A stretch of 54,906 bases of DNA from contig DIUC01000050.1 of assembly GCA_002435785.1 (NCBI GenBank), positions 1-54,906 of the forward strand. Direction: 5' to 3'. Source of the DNA: Saprospiraceae bacterium UBA6168. Lineage in GTDB: Bacteria; Bacteroidota; Bacteroidia; Chitinophagales; Saprospiraceae. Below are positions 32,974-41,822 of this stretch, piece after piece; position 1 is the stretch's first letter; each line of letters starts with the position of its first letter. The notes beneath the pieces are model-generated. The model was not told the DNA's origin. It was given only the letters and a program-made list of their open reading frames with translations, and searched no databases. Both the position numbers and the translations under genes were made by a program.

Positions 32974-34734
32974 TTATTTGACAATGAGCAATTTCCCGCT
33001 CTCTATTTGTTGCCCTTCCTTTTCCACCTGCCAGAAGTAAATCCCGTCCGCCAGTTCCTCCAACGAAAACGCTTGCCCTTGCTGGTTCACTGAAAAATTC
33101 CATTGCCGAACTACCTGACCATAAGTGTTGGAGAGCCTGAGTGTTGCCAGCTCCAAGCTTGTCGTTGTTGGCCAGTTTAAGGTAAATGAGGTTTGTGCAG
33201 GGTTGGGCGCAATGCTCCATTTTTCATGCACCATTTTCGATGGAATCACTGCGGTCAATGGTTTAAGCATAAAATCCACCACTTTCGGTAAATGGTCGGA
33301 GGCCGCCCCAGTATCATCTTGGTGGAGGCCGGCGTCTTCGAGCCGAGTTTGGGACATGGTTTCCGTTTGCAAGGTGAAAGCCTTTTTTACTTCCAAGACA
33401 CTGTTTGAACAAATATGGTAGTCCAGCAGCGATGGTGGGTATTGGCTCCCCGCTTCCTGCCAAGTAAAAGCCATGCGCTGGTCAGCATGAAGCGCCAACA
33501 CATCGAGGAGGTTGGAGCCGTCCCAGTCGAGTGGGCCACCATTTCCGAAGGAGCCAGTGTTCACGATGCTCCCAGTCGTCAGGGTGGTGTATTGTTGTTG
33601 CCAGCCCACGAGGTTCATGTCGCCTGAGAGGACGAAGGGCGTCGCTTCTGGCAGGTCAATTACGCCGCCGGGGCTGGTGGCATCGAGGATGAACTTTGCG
33701 AAAGCATCGGCTTCGAGTTGGCGCTCACTGTTGGCGGAGCAGCAACGTAGGTGCCCGTTTACCACCAAAATATCTTTTTCGAAAATGGCATCCGGTAGGT
33801 CAATCAGCGAGGCCATGAGGCGGCTACCTGTGTAAACCGACCAGTTTTGGAGGATGGGATAGCGGCTGACGGTGATGTTTCCAGCCACCGTTTTTGCGGC
33901 ATTCCAGCTTTGAAAATTGCCGAGCGGCACGGCAGTGTTCATGAACGTGGCAGCCTGTCCAGCGGTCATTGTCCAGCACTCATTGAAGGTGATGATGTCT
34001 GGTTGCAAGGCTGCCAGCACCCGTTGGAAATGCGGTTTTCGGGCATTGTCCAACAGTCCGTCACTGAGGGTGTTCCAAGTGAGCACCCGAAGGTGGGAGG
34101 AGCTAAATTTCTGTAAATCAATGACTTGGTAGGGTGGGGCAGGGGTGCTGTTGAAAGTATAACTAAAGGTTTGCCCGGTGTTGGGCATTTTGTCGCCGGA
34201 TGTGCCGTTCTGGAAGTACAGCCGGATTTGATTGCCCGTGAAGAGAGGCGAAAAGCCGTCAGGCAATGCATCCCGACCTATGGCCATCTCAAATACCTTG
34301 CTGCTGAAGGTGGGTAGGTGAAAGAATTTTACTTCGCTAAGTTCTGGGTAAAACTGCGAATTACCCTTGTAGAAAGTAACGTCCCGGTCGCCAAGTCTCA
34401 ATTCCAGTTCAGCCCCAATGCCATTGATGAGCTTTCCTGTGAGCTGATTGTGGTCGCCATCAAGGAAGAGGGTCAGGCTGTTGTTGTCGGTCAATACCAC
34501 TTCCTGGTCAATTTCAAACCGGATGAAAAGGTACTTCTCATCGTTGGCGACCGACATGCGGAGCAGGTCAATTCCGGTGCCACCGCCCACGCCATCTTCG
34601 AGGCTGACGGCAGCGGAAGTCCAATCGTCAAACTGGCCGTCAATGGCGATGGGCAATGTTTGCGCAGCCAAAAAGGTGAATGGCAGGGTGGCCACCACGA
34701 GCGCAGCCAATCGGAAAAGAAGAGAAAATTGCAT
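32974..34734 (-). CDS. Secreted endonuclease/exonuclease/phosphatase family protein with T9SS domain
   Basis: The 586-residue product has a signal peptide (residues 1-24, ...LPFTFLAAQ). A CBM9/DOMON-like beta domain at about 25-195 has IDGQFDDWTSAAVSLEDG. The endonuclease/exonuclease/phosphatase domain at about 215-495 has the metal/catalytic motifs RVLTWNTLSDG, DIITFNECW, VNGHLRCC, LSGDMNLVG, LDYHICSN and ASDHLPKVVDF. The type A sorting domain is at about 515-586 (IAPNPAQTSFTLNW, LADGIYFWQVEKE). All EEP catalytic residues (N, E, H, D-x-N, D, DH) appear present. It probably cleaves phosphodiesters (DNA, sphingolipids or phosphoinositides) at the cell surface; the substrate is not evident. Confidence 0.92.
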   Translation of the reverse strand: MQFSLLFRLAALVVATLPFTFLAAQTLPIAIDGQFDDWTSAAVSLEDGVGGGTGIDLLRMSVANDEKYLFIRFEIDQEVVLTDNNSLTLFLDGDHNQLTGKLINGIGAELELRLGDRDVTFYKGNSQFYPELSEVKFFHLPTFSSKVFEMAIGRDALPDGFSPLFTGNQIRLYFQNGTSGDKMPNTGQTFSYTFNSTPAPPYQVIDLQKFSSSHLRVLTWNTLSDGLLDNARKPHFQRVLAALQPDIITFNECWTMTAGQAATFMNTAVPLGNFQSWNAAKTVAGNITVSRYPILQNWSVYTGSRLMASLIDLPDAIFEKDILVVNGHLRCCSANSERQLEADAFAKFILDATSPGGVIDLPEATPFVLSGDMNLVGWQQQYTTLTTGSIVNTGSFGNGGPLDWDGSNLLDVLALHADQRMAFTWQEAGSQYPPSLLDYHICSNSVLEVKKAFTLQTETMSQTRLEDAGLHQDDTGAASDHLPKVVDFMLKPLTAVIPSKMVHEKWSIAPNPAQTSFTLNWPTTTSLELATLRLSNTYGQVVRQWNFSVNQQGQAFSLEELADGIYFWQVEKEGQQIESGKLLIVK

Positions 34735-34787
34735 TTATGCGTTGAGAAGTTTGCGGCTGCTTAGGGTGTAGGTTCCTCTGGGGTGCG

Positions 34788-35753
34788 TTAGACGTACTGC
34801 TTTACGAACTCCATCGCCCGCTCCTCCGACCACGCAAACTCCTTGCCCGGTTTCCAGAAACCGACATGGCCGCCGTGGCGTGGTATTTCGAGGTGCAGGT
34901 GTGGATGGTTTTCGCACAAATCCTTTGGGTAACAATTGGGGGGCAGAATGGGGTCGTTGAGTGCTTGCACCAATAAGGTGGGAATGGCAATGCCCGCCAT
35001 GAAGTTTTTGGCAGAAGCTTTTTCGTAAAAATCGGCGGCGTCCCTGAAGCCATTTAGCGGAGCGGAAAAATATTCGTCAAAGTCACGCCACACCTTTATT
35101 TTCTTGAAGTTTTCAAGGTCAATCACACCGGGGTATTGTTGGTTTTTCGCCACCATTTTTTGTTTCAGGTAAAACAAGAACCGTCGGCGGTAGATAATGT
35201 TGGAGGCATTGTCCAAGATTTCTGCCCCGGCCCGCAAGTCGGTCGGGGCGGAGAAAACGACGGCTGCCTTGATTGGTTCGGGCGCATTTTTTCCATGAAC
35301 GCCAAGGAATTTCATGGTGATGTTGGCGCCCATGCTGAAGCCGCACATCACCACTGCTTCATAGTTTTTGCGGGCCAGCGCATGGGCCATCACCTCACCG
35401 ATGTCCTCGATGTCGCCATGGTGGTACATTCGTTGCGCACGGTTCATTTCGCCGGAGCAGGAGCGGCAGTTCCATGCCAGCACGTCCCAGCCATTTTGTT
35501 GGAAAATGCGGGCCATCCCCAGCACATAAGTCCTGCGGCTGTCGCCCTCCAGTCCATGGGTCAGCACTACGAGTTTCCTGCTGCCCCTGTCAAGCCAATC
35601 GAGGTCGAGAAAGTCGCCATCCGCCAGGGTGATGCGTTCCCGCTCGTAGGCCATACCATTTACTTTGCGGAGCAAATTGGGCGCAACCGTTTCAAAATGC
35701 CCATCCAGTAGAAGGGGCGAACGGCGGTAGGAAGAATGTGGGACAATGGGCAA
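34788..35753 (-). CDS. YheT-type alpha/beta-fold hydrolase
   Basis: The 321-residue product has the YheT/COG0429 pattern: NLLRKVNGMAYERERITLAD, GDFLDLDW and VVLTHGLEGDSRRTYVLGMA. NCRSCSGEMN follows. The nucleophile is S140 in CGFSMGANI, the acid D267 in ALNDPILP and the base H296 in HGGHVGFW. Members are carboxylesterase-like enzymes of uncertain substrate. The only sensible start is TTG 35753; no in-frame ATG lies before MAYERE at residue 34, which would cut off conserved sequence. It is 14 nt downstream of the TPR gene's stop, so the two form an operon. Confidence 0.9.
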   Translation of the reverse strand: MPIVPHSSYRRSPLLLDGHFETVAPNLLRKVNGMAYERERITLADGDFLDLDWLDRGSRKLVVLTHGLEGDSRRTYVLGMARIFQQNGWDVLAWNCRSCSGEMNRAQRMYHHGDIEDIGEVMAHALARKNYEAVVMCGFSMGANITMKFLGVHGKNAPEPIKAAVVFSAPTDLRAGAEILDNASNIIYRRRFLFYLKQKMVAKNQQYPGVIDLENFKKIKVWRDFDEYFSAPLNGFRDAADFYEKASAKNFMAGIAIPTLLVQALNDPILPPNCYPKDLCENHPHLHLEIPRHGGHVGFWKPGKEFAWSEERAMEFVKQYV

Positions 35754-35767
35754 TGAAGTAGTTATTT

Positions 35768-36091
35768 TTATTCGTCGTCGAGTTCAAGTTTGGCTTCGGC
35801 GAGTTCACTGAGGGCATGTCGGTCGCCTATTTTTTGTGCGATGGCCATGCCGGATTTATAGGCTTCGATGGCTTTTGCAGGATGTTCTGTTTTTTCCAAT
35901 AATTTGCCCAAATGATAATAGACGCCGACGTAATCGGGCATTGTGGCTACTATTTTTTGGTAAAAATCAAGCGCCATTTCGGTATTGCCCAACTTCTCGT
36001 ACTCCTTTCCAAGGGCAAAAAGCAGGAAGGCATCATTCGGGCTTTCCGAATGAAACTGGAGGAGCTGCTGGAGGCGGAGGGAGTCGTTCAT
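35768..36091 (-). CDS. Small TPR-repeat protein
   Basis: The 107-residue product starts at ATG 36091 (MNDSLRLQQLLQFHSESPND); the upstream in-frame extension is only the translation of a word array. It contains about two and a half tetratricopeptide repeats (AFLLFALGKEYEKLGNTEMA, VGVYYHLGKLLEKTEHPAKA, GDRHALSELAEAK). It is probably a protein-interaction adaptor. It is co-transcribed with the YheT-like hydrolase and lies just downstream of tex, separated by a repeat array. Confidence 0.88.
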   Translation of the reverse strand: MNDSLRLQQLLQFHSESPNDAFLLFALGKEYEKLGNTEMALDFYQKIVATMPDYVGVYYHLGKLLEKTEHPAKAIEAYKSGMAIAQKIGDRHALSELAEAKLELDDE

Positions 36092-36093
36092 GT

Positions 36094-36204
36094 TTAATTG
36101 CTGTATTGTTGAATTGTTGGATTGTTGAATGGCTGAATTGTTGACCCTGTCACGAAAACAATTCAACAATATAGTAATATAGCAATTCAGCCATCCAACA
36201 ATCT
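36094..36204. repeat. Word array (TTGTTGAA) with inverted second half
   Basis: Words such as GAATTGTTGGATTGTTGAAT (36111 onward) are followed, after a short unique centre, by the inverse CAATTCAACAATA...CAATTCAGCCATCCAACAATC. The whole spacer can fold into an imperfect hairpin between tex and the TPR gene. Confidence 0.8.
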
Positions 36205-38325
36205 CTACGATAAGTCCTTCATTGTCAATTGGATGCGTTTTCGCTTTAGGTCAATTTCCACCACCCGGACACTCACCTCTTGGTTCAAGAACACCACGTC
36301 GGCGGGGTTTCGGACATACTTATTGGACAGTTGGGAGACATGCACCAGGCCGTCCTGTTTAACGCCGATGTCCACAAAAGCACCGAATGCGGTCACGTTG
36401 GTTACGATACCCGGTAGCACCATGCCCACTGTCAGATCCTCGACGCTATGGACATTGGCGAATGAAAAAGACTTGGCCTCCCCACGGGGGTCGAGGCCCG
36501 GCTTTTCGAGTTCTTTCAGAATGTCGGTGAGGGTGGGCAGACCCACTTTTTCGGTGACGTATTTTTTCGGGTCAATTTGCTGGCGCAATGTGGCGTCAGC
36601 CACCAAATCCGGCACTTTCACGCCAAGGTCTTTGGCCATTTTTTCCACAATTACATAGCTCTCAGGGTGCACGGCGGAGTTGTCCAGCGGGTTTTCCGCA
36701 TCCCGGATGCGCAGGAATCCCGCACACTGTTCGAATGCTTTTTCGCCCATACGGGCTACTTTTTTCAATTGTTGGCGGGTCTTGAACTCCCCGTTCGCTG
36801 CCCGATAGTTGACGATGTTTTGCGCCAGCGAGGGACCAAGGCCGGACACATAGTTGAGCAAGTGTTTGCTCGCTGTGTTGAGGTTGACGCCAACGGAGTT
36901 CACGCAGCTTTCCACGGTTCGGTCGAGGCTTTCCTTGAGCTTCACCTGGTTCACATCATGCTGGTACTGGCCCACGCCGATGCTTTTTGGGTCCAATTTC
37001 ACGAGTTCGGCCAGCGGGTCCATCAGGCGCCGACCGATGGAGATGGCTCCACGAACCGTCAGGTCGAGGTCGGGAAACTCCTCCCTGGCCACGCTCGACG
37101 CCGAGTAAATGGAAGCACCTGCCTCACTCACCAGAAAGATATTGACGGGGCGGCTAAAAACGATGTCTTTGCACAAATCAAGGGTTTCTCGGCCAGCCGT
37201 GCCGTTGCCGATGGCAATGGCGTTAATGCGGTATTTATCCACATTGTCCTGCAAGATGCGGCGGGCCATGTACTCATCGGAATTGGGGGGGTGCGGGTAG
37301 ATAACGGTGTTGTGCAGGAGGTCGCCGAACTCGTTGAGCATTACGACCTTGCAGCCTGTGCGAAACCCTGGGTCAATCCCCATCACCCTAAATTGGCCAA
37401 GCGGTGGTGCCAGTAACAGTTGACGGAGGTTGTCTACAAAGATGTTGATGGCTTCTGCGTCCGCTTTTTCTTTGGCCTCGTTCCGAAATTCTGTTTCGAT
37501 ACTGGGCGAGAGCAACCGGTCGTAGCAGTCGTGGAGCGCTTCTTTGACCTGCTTGGTGCAGTCGCCGTTGCTTCGCAACAAGAACTGTTCAAGTCGGTAC
37601 AGCACTTCCTCCGCTTCGGGTTCGATGGTGATTCGCAACAAACCCTCGTCCTCGCCACGGCGCATGGCCAACAGCCGATGTGACGGGCAGTTTTTCAACG
37701 GCTCTGAAAAAGCAAAATAATCTTGGTACTTGGCGCCTTCTTCGTCTTTTCCCCGAACAAGTTTTGAGGAGATTTGGGCACCCTTTCGGAATGCGTGTCG
37801 CACTTTTTGGCGCACCTGTTCGTCCTCACTTATCCACTCGGCTATGATGTCACGGGCACCTTGCAGCGCATCCTCGATGGTTGGCACTTCGTCGTTCAGG
37901 TAGGGTTTGGCGAGTTGTTCGGCGCTTTGGTTTTTTTGTTCAAAAATCAAGGTGGCCAAAGGCTCCAATCCTTTCTCACGGGCCATGCTTGCCCGGGTTT
38001 TGCGCTTTGGTTTGTAGGGTAAATAAATGTCCTCCAACTCGATGGGGTCCCAGCAATTTTCGATGCGTGAGCGAAGCTCAGGGGTCATTTTTCCAAGTTC
38101 TTCGATGGTATGCAGCACGGTTTCCCGGCGTTTGTCTAATTCAATTAGCTTTTTCAGCTCTTGCTGGATAGCTGCAAGCTGTACCTCGTCCAATGAGCCA
38201 GTGGCTTCTTTTCGATAGCGGGCGATGAACGGGATAGTCGCACCTTCGGCCAACAGGTCAATCGTGTTTTCAACTTTTTTTAGTGGGATGTCAAGGGACT
38301 GGGAAATGATGCGAGGGTAGTTCAT
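36205..38325 (-). CDS. tex: Tex family RNA-binding transcription accessory protein
   Basis: The 706-residue product starts at ATG 38325 (MNYPRIISQSLDIPLKKVEN); the next upstream start adds 12 poorly conserved residues. The Tex N-terminal helical domain has AEGATIPFIARYRKEATGSL. The YqgF/RNase-H-like domain contains RVMGIDPGFRTGCKVVML. The helix-hairpin-helix segment has NTASKHLLNYVSGLGPSLAQ. A C-terminal S1 domain spans about 635-703 (GMVLPGIVTNVTAFGAFVDI). Tex binds RNA and affects transcription and stress tolerance. Domain order and length are standard. Confidence 0.96.
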   Translation of the reverse strand: MNYPRIISQSLDIPLKKVENTIDLLAEGATIPFIARYRKEATGSLDEVQLAAIQQELKKLIELDKRRETVLHTIEELGKMTPELRSRIENCWDPIELEDIYLPYKPKRKTRASMAREKGLEPLATLIFEQKNQSAEQLAKPYLNDEVPTIEDALQGARDIIAEWISEDEQVRQKVRHAFRKGAQISSKLVRGKDEEGAKYQDYFAFSEPLKNCPSHRLLAMRRGEDEGLLRITIEPEAEEVLYRLEQFLLRSNGDCTKQVKEALHDCYDRLLSPSIETEFRNEAKEKADAEAINIFVDNLRQLLLAPPLGQFRVMGIDPGFRTGCKVVMLNEFGDLLHNTVIYPHPPNSDEYMARRILQDNVDKYRINAIAIGNGTAGRETLDLCKDIVFSRPVNIFLVSEAGASIYSASSVAREEFPDLDLTVRGAISIGRRLMDPLAELVKLDPKSIGVGQYQHDVNQVKLKESLDRTVESCVNSVGVNLNTASKHLLNYVSGLGPSLAQNIVNYRAANGEFKTRQQLKKVARMGEKAFEQCAGFLRIRDAENPLDNSAVHPESYVIVEKMAKDLGVKVPDLVADATLRQQIDPKKYVTEKVGLPTLTDILKELEKPGLDPRGEAKSFSFANVHSVEDLTVGMVLPGIVTNVTAFGAFVDIGVKQDGLVHVSQLSNKYVRNPADVVFLNQEVSVRVVEIDLKRKRIQLTMKDLS

Positions 38326-38408
38326 AGTTTGTTCGAATGGTTTTTCAAACGACCTTTCCAAGGTGTGAAAGGCAAGGATTGACCAAGGTGGGTTGTCGCC
38401 CGATTACC

Positions 38409-38446
38409 CAAAAACAAGGCAGCGGCCGGAGTGTCCCGACCGCTGC
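38409..38446 (-). terminator. Terminator of the alanine dehydrogenase gene
   Basis: GCAGCGG.CGG (38419-38429) pairs with the complementary run ending CCGCTGC at 38446. On the minus strand a TTGTTTTTGG tract follows. It lies 11 nt beyond the ald stop. Confidence 0.82.
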
Positions 38447-38457
38447 TTTAGTCCGTT

Positions 38458-39573
38458 TTATTTTAAAAACTCGTTGACATCGTGGTACTCCAGACCGAAA
38501 GCATCCGCTACGCCTTGGTAAACGACCTTTCCGTCAATGACGTTGAGGCCAAGCTTGAGGGCGTTGTTTTCGTTGCAGGCTCTTTTCCATCCCTTGTTTG
38601 CCAATTGAATGGCGTAGGGGAGGGTAGCGTTGGTCAGTGCTATCGTGGAGGTATAGGGCACAGCGCCGGGCATGTTTGCTACGCAATAATGCAACACGCC
38701 GTCCACCACATAAACTGGGTTTTCGTGGGTGGTTGGCTTCGTGGTTTCAAAGCAGCCGCCTTGGTCAACGGCCACGTCCACGAGTACCGTACCGGGGCGC
38801 ATGATTTTCAACATGTCCCTTGTGATGAGGTTTGGTGCCTTTGCACCGGGAATAAGCACGGCGCCAACCACTAAATCGTGGTTTTTGAGCAAACGCCTGA
38901 TGTTAAGCTCATTGGAATACATGGTGTTGACGTTGGCAGGCATTACATCGGCCAAGTAGCGCAAGCGGTTGAGGTTTATATCCAGAATGGTAACGGTAGC
39001 ACCGAGGCCCGCCGCCATTTTTGCTGCCTGTGTGCCCACGATGCCACCGCCTAATACGAGCACCTTGGCTGGCTGTACGCCTGGAACGCCGCCCAACAAG
39101 ATTCCACGGCCGCCCATTGGCTTTTCGAGGAATTTAGCACCTTGTTGAACTGCCATTCGCCCAGCGACTTCCGACATCGGTACGAGCAGCGGCAGGCTGC
39201 GGTCCGGCATTTCGACGGTTTCGTAGGCCAAGCAAACCGCTTTGCTGCCAATCATTGCCTTGGTGAGTGGTTCGTAAGAGGCAAAATGGAAGTAGGTGAA
39301 CACCAACTGGTCTTTGCGAATGAGCGCATATTCCTGTTCGATGGGTTCTTTTACCTTCATAATCATGTCCCCCTTCTCAAAGCAGGCTTCAGCATTCGGG
39401 AGGATGCTTGCGCCCGCTTCCTCGTAATCTTCGTCTGGGAAGCCGCTGTTGACGCCAGCGCCTTGCTGGACGTACACGCTATGGCCAAGTTTGGTCAATT
39501 CCAACGCTCCGGCCGGCGTAAGCGCAACCCGGTTTTCGTTTGTCTTAATCTCGGTAGGTACTGCAATAACCAT
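38458..39573 (-). CDS. ald: Alanine dehydrogenase
   Basis: The 371-residue product starts at ATG 39573 (MVIAVPTEIKTNENRVALTP). It catalyses reversible NAD-dependent oxidative deamination of L-alanine to pyruvate and ammonia. Pyruvate-site residues are K75 (MKVKEP) and H96 (YFHFA). The NAD fold has VLVLGGGIVGTQAA and LDIN, and DVAVDQGGCFETTKPTTHE follows in the usual place. Length is normal for the family. A promoter box lies about 43-50 nt upstream and a strong terminator follows. Confidence 0.97.
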   Translation of the reverse strand: MVIAVPTEIKTNENRVALTPAGALELTKLGHSVYVQQGAGVNSGFPDEDYEEAGASILPNAEACFEKGDMIMKVKEPIEQEYALIRKDQLVFTYFHFASYEPLTKAMIGSKAVCLAYETVEMPDRSLPLLVPMSEVAGRMAVQQGAKFLEKPMGGRGILLGGVPGVQPAKVLVLGGGIVGTQAAKMAAGLGATVTILDINLNRLRYLADVMPANVNTMYSNELNIRRLLKNHDLVVGAVLIPGAKAPNLITRDMLKIMRPGTVLVDVAVDQGGCFETTKPTTHENPVYVVDGVLHYCVANMPGAVPYTSTIALTNATLPYAIQLANKGWKRACNENNALKLGLNVIDGKVVYQGVADAFGLEYHDVNEFLK

Positions 39574-39615
39574 AAAATTTGGTTTGATTTGATGATGGAA
39601 TGTATTTGAGCGGCG

Positions 39616-39623
39616 CAAAGATA
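39616..39623 (-). promoter_or_regulatory. Bacteroidota -7 promoter box for ald
   Basis: TATCTTTG on the minus strand, followed by CG, matches TAnnTTTG. It lies 42 nt before ATG 39573, identical in sequence to the mutS box. No good -33 element is visible. Confidence 0.55.
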
Positions 39624-39723
39624 GTGCAGCAGGGTGCAAGGAAGTGCAGGTTGGTAGGTTTTTTTGGTAGTCTAATTTTGGGAGGAAGGGAACGGTAAAG
39701 GTGGCGATAGGTGGGGTAGGGGC

Positions 39724-39752
39724 AAAAAAAAGCCCGGGATTGAAACCCGGGC
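39724..39752 (-). terminator. Terminator downstream of mqnD
   Basis: GCCCGGG (39732-39738) and CCCGGGC (39746-39752) form a GC-rich stem. On the minus strand an eight-T run follows directly. It lies 84 nt beyond the mqnD stop. Confidence 0.88.
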
Positions 39753-39836
39753 GAAAAAACGAATCTTACAATTCTTTAACCAAAACTTACACGCTTAAGA
39801 GTATTTCAACATTCGTGCCAAGAATTACATTTCTTT

Positions 39837-40667
39837 TTAATTTAAGAAAATATCTTCTTTGTAAATTGGCACTACCCCCCTCGCTCTTGCTACGTCGAAC
39901 AACTTTCCAATCGCAGCCCGACCTGCACCACCCAAGTTTTTGGTGAATTCGTTTACGTATAGTTGAATATGGCTATTCATCACGGTTTCTTCCATCTCCT
40001 GTGCATTTGCCACGACAAAATCCTTGGATGCGCCAGGATGGTCGAATGCAAAACGTACACTGCGCTCCATTACCCGGTTGACTTTTTGCTGCGTTTCTTT
40101 GTCAAGGCTCCTGCGCACCACGATGCCACCAAGGGGAATGGGCATCCCAGTTGACGATTCCCAAAACTCGCCGAGGTCAATCACTTTTGTCAACCCCTTT
40201 TGTTCATAGGTGAATCGGTTTTCGTGGATAATCAACCCAGCGTCCACTTTTCCCTCCAAAACTGCATTTTCAATTTCCGAAAATACGGTTTCTACTTTGC
40301 GAGTGGCAGCAGGAAATGCAAGGCTGAGCAGGAAATTGGCAGTGGTGTACCTGCCGGGGATGGCAATGAGCGCTTTATCCACTTGGTCGTCGGTCATTGC
40401 TTGGCGGGCTATCAGGAGTGGGCCACAGTTTTTTCCGATGGCACTCCCCGCATCGAGCAGCACATATTTTTCCAACAAGTAGGCGTAGGCGTGGTAGCTC
40501 AGTTTGGTGATGTCCAATTCACCGAGCATGGCCCGGCGGTTCAGGGTTTCGACGTCTTCCATGAAAACCTCAAATTCGAGGCCCTCCGTGTCTATCCTGC
40601 CGTGCATCATGGCATCGAAAATGAAAGTGTCGTTTGGGCAAGGTGAAAATCCAAGGCTAAGTTTCAT
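39837..40667 (-). CDS. mqnD: 1,4-dihydroxy-6-naphthoate synthase (futalosine pathway)
   Basis: The 276-residue product opens with the family motif MKLSLGFSPCPNDTFIFDAM (1-20). It continues with DITKLSYHAYAYLLEKYVLL, IPGRYTTANFLLSLAFP, ENAVLEGKVDAGLIIHENRF and LGEFWESSTGMPIPLGGIVV. MqnD converts cyclic dehypoxanthinyl futalosine to 1,4-dihydroxy-6-naphthoate on the menaquinone route. It has a periplasmic-binding-protein-like fold and is cytosolic. The conserved H152-type residue (IIHENRF) is present. It implies that this organism makes menaquinone by the futalosine pathway. No other mqn gene is adjacent. Confidence 0.96.
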   Translation of the reverse strand: MKLSLGFSPCPNDTFIFDAMMHGRIDTEGLEFEVFMEDVETLNRRAMLGELDITKLSYHAYAYLLEKYVLLDAGSAIGKNCGPLLIARQAMTDDQVDKALIAIPGRYTTANFLLSLAFPAATRKVETVFSEIENAVLEGKVDAGLIIHENRFTYEQKGLTKVIDLGEFWESSTGMPIPLGGIVVRRSLDKETQQKVNRVMERSVRFAFDHPGASKDFVVANAQEMEETVMNSHIQLYVNEFTKNLGGAGRAAIGKLFDVARARGVVPIYKEDIFLN

Positions 40668-40759
40668 GTCTGGTGTTGGTGGAATTGTTGAATCGCCGGA
40701 TTGTTGGGGGAGAATACCAACCGAACAAATCCTACAAACTCAACAATGAAGCATTTGAT

Positions 40760-40767
40760 TACCTTTG
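40760..40767 (+). promoter_or_regulatory. Bacteroidota -7 promoter box immediately before the RluA-type gene
   Basis: TACCTTTG followed by CGG matches TAnnTTTG and ends 8 nt before ATG 40776. Transcription would start almost at the start codon, giving a near-leaderless mRNA. This supports 40776 over the ATG at 40746. Confidence 0.55.
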
Positions 40768-40775
40768 CGGCAATT

Positions 40776-41465
40776 ATGAAAGTATTATTTGAAGACAACC
40801 ATTTGATTGCCATAAACAAGCCGAACAACGTGCTGGTTCAAGGCGACGAAACAGGCGACGAAACATTGGGCGACCAGGTCAAGCAGTACCTCAAGGACAA
40901 GTACGGGAAGCCGGGCGACGTGTTTCTTGGCACCATCCACCGCCTTGACAGGCCGGTGAGCGGCGTGACCATTTTTGCAAGGACCAGTAAAGCGCTTGAG
41001 CGCATGAACAAAATCTTTGCGGAGCGTGAAGTCAAGAAGACTTATTGGGCAATCGTGGGTAGAAGGCCAGAGCCATTCAATGGGCACCTAACTCATTATA
41101 TCCTGAAAGACTCCTCCAAAAATATCGTAAAAGCTTTCGACACCATGAGCAATCGTGCAAAGGATGCAAAAAAAGCAGACCTCGACTACGAGTTGATTGC
41201 TGAAATTGGCGATTGTTTTCTGTTGAAGATTGACCTCCAAAGCGGAAGGTCTCACCAAATCAGGGCACAGCTTGCCAAAATTGGTTGTCCAATCCGTGGA
41301 GATGTAAAATACGGATTTCCGACTGCCAACAAAGATAGCTCGATTCACCTACACTGCCGCAACATCTCTTTTGAGCATCCGGTAAAAAAAGAAGCTGTGA
41401 ACATCACGGCAGGTGTGCCAAAAGACCAGGTTTGGAAAATGTTTCAAGCGATGGGTGATGATTAA
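40776..41465 (+). CDS. RluA-family RNA pseudouridine synthase
   Basis: The 229-residue product (MKVLFEDNHLIAINKPNNVL) has the catalytic aspartate D58 in GTIHRLDRPVSGV. KTYWAIVGRRPEP, LQSGRSHQIRAQLAKIG and HLHCRNISFEHPV follow. It isomerises uridine to pseudouridine in rRNA or tRNA; the target cannot be told from sequence alone. It lacks an S4 domain, as the short RluA/TruC-like members do. The start is chosen from the promoter box 8 nt upstream and from family alignment. It is divergently placed from mqnD with 108 bp between. Confidence 0.93.
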   Translation: MKVLFEDNHLIAINKPNNVLVQGDETGDETLGDQVKQYLKDKYGKPGDVFLGTIHRLDRPVSGVTIFARTSKALERMNKIFAEREVKKTYWAIVGRRPEPFNGHLTHYILKDSSKNIVKAFDTMSNRAKDAKKADLDYELIAEIGDCFLLKIDLQSGRSHQIRAQLAKIGCPIRGDVKYGFPTANKDSSIHLHCRNISFEHPVKKEAVNITAGVPKDQVWKMFQAMGDD

Positions 41466-41556
41466 CGTGCTGGTTTACAGTGTTTTATAAACAGGGTTTA
41501 ATGTCGAATTATTAATTAGTGAAAACAAGGTATAGCGTATGCGAATCTTTATGTGA

Positions 41557-41564
41557 TACATTTG
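41557..41564 (+). promoter_or_regulatory. Possible -7 promoter box for the large HYR protein gene
   Basis: TACATTTG followed by CATCG matches TAnnTTTG. It would give a long leader of about 255 nt before ATG 41823. The rest of 41466-41822 is AT-rich, with no gene and no strong hairpin. Confidence 0.4.
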
Positions 41565-41822
41565 CATCGAAATTTAACTAATACTTACGTTTTTCTATCT
41601 ATCAACTTCTAAGAGACAGGCGTTCCATTTTTTACTCCTTTTACAATCTATCCAACATAGGCACCTTGCCTGACCTGAAAGTATTTTAACCAATCTGGGT
41701 TTTTCCAAAATTACACAAGCAGACTTCGGTTGGCATTGATGGTTATGCGGTTTTTCCGTAGTGGCTGTACCAACCTCTGGATACGAATCTTAACAAAAAT
41801 TCTTTAACCTAAATCAGGTCCC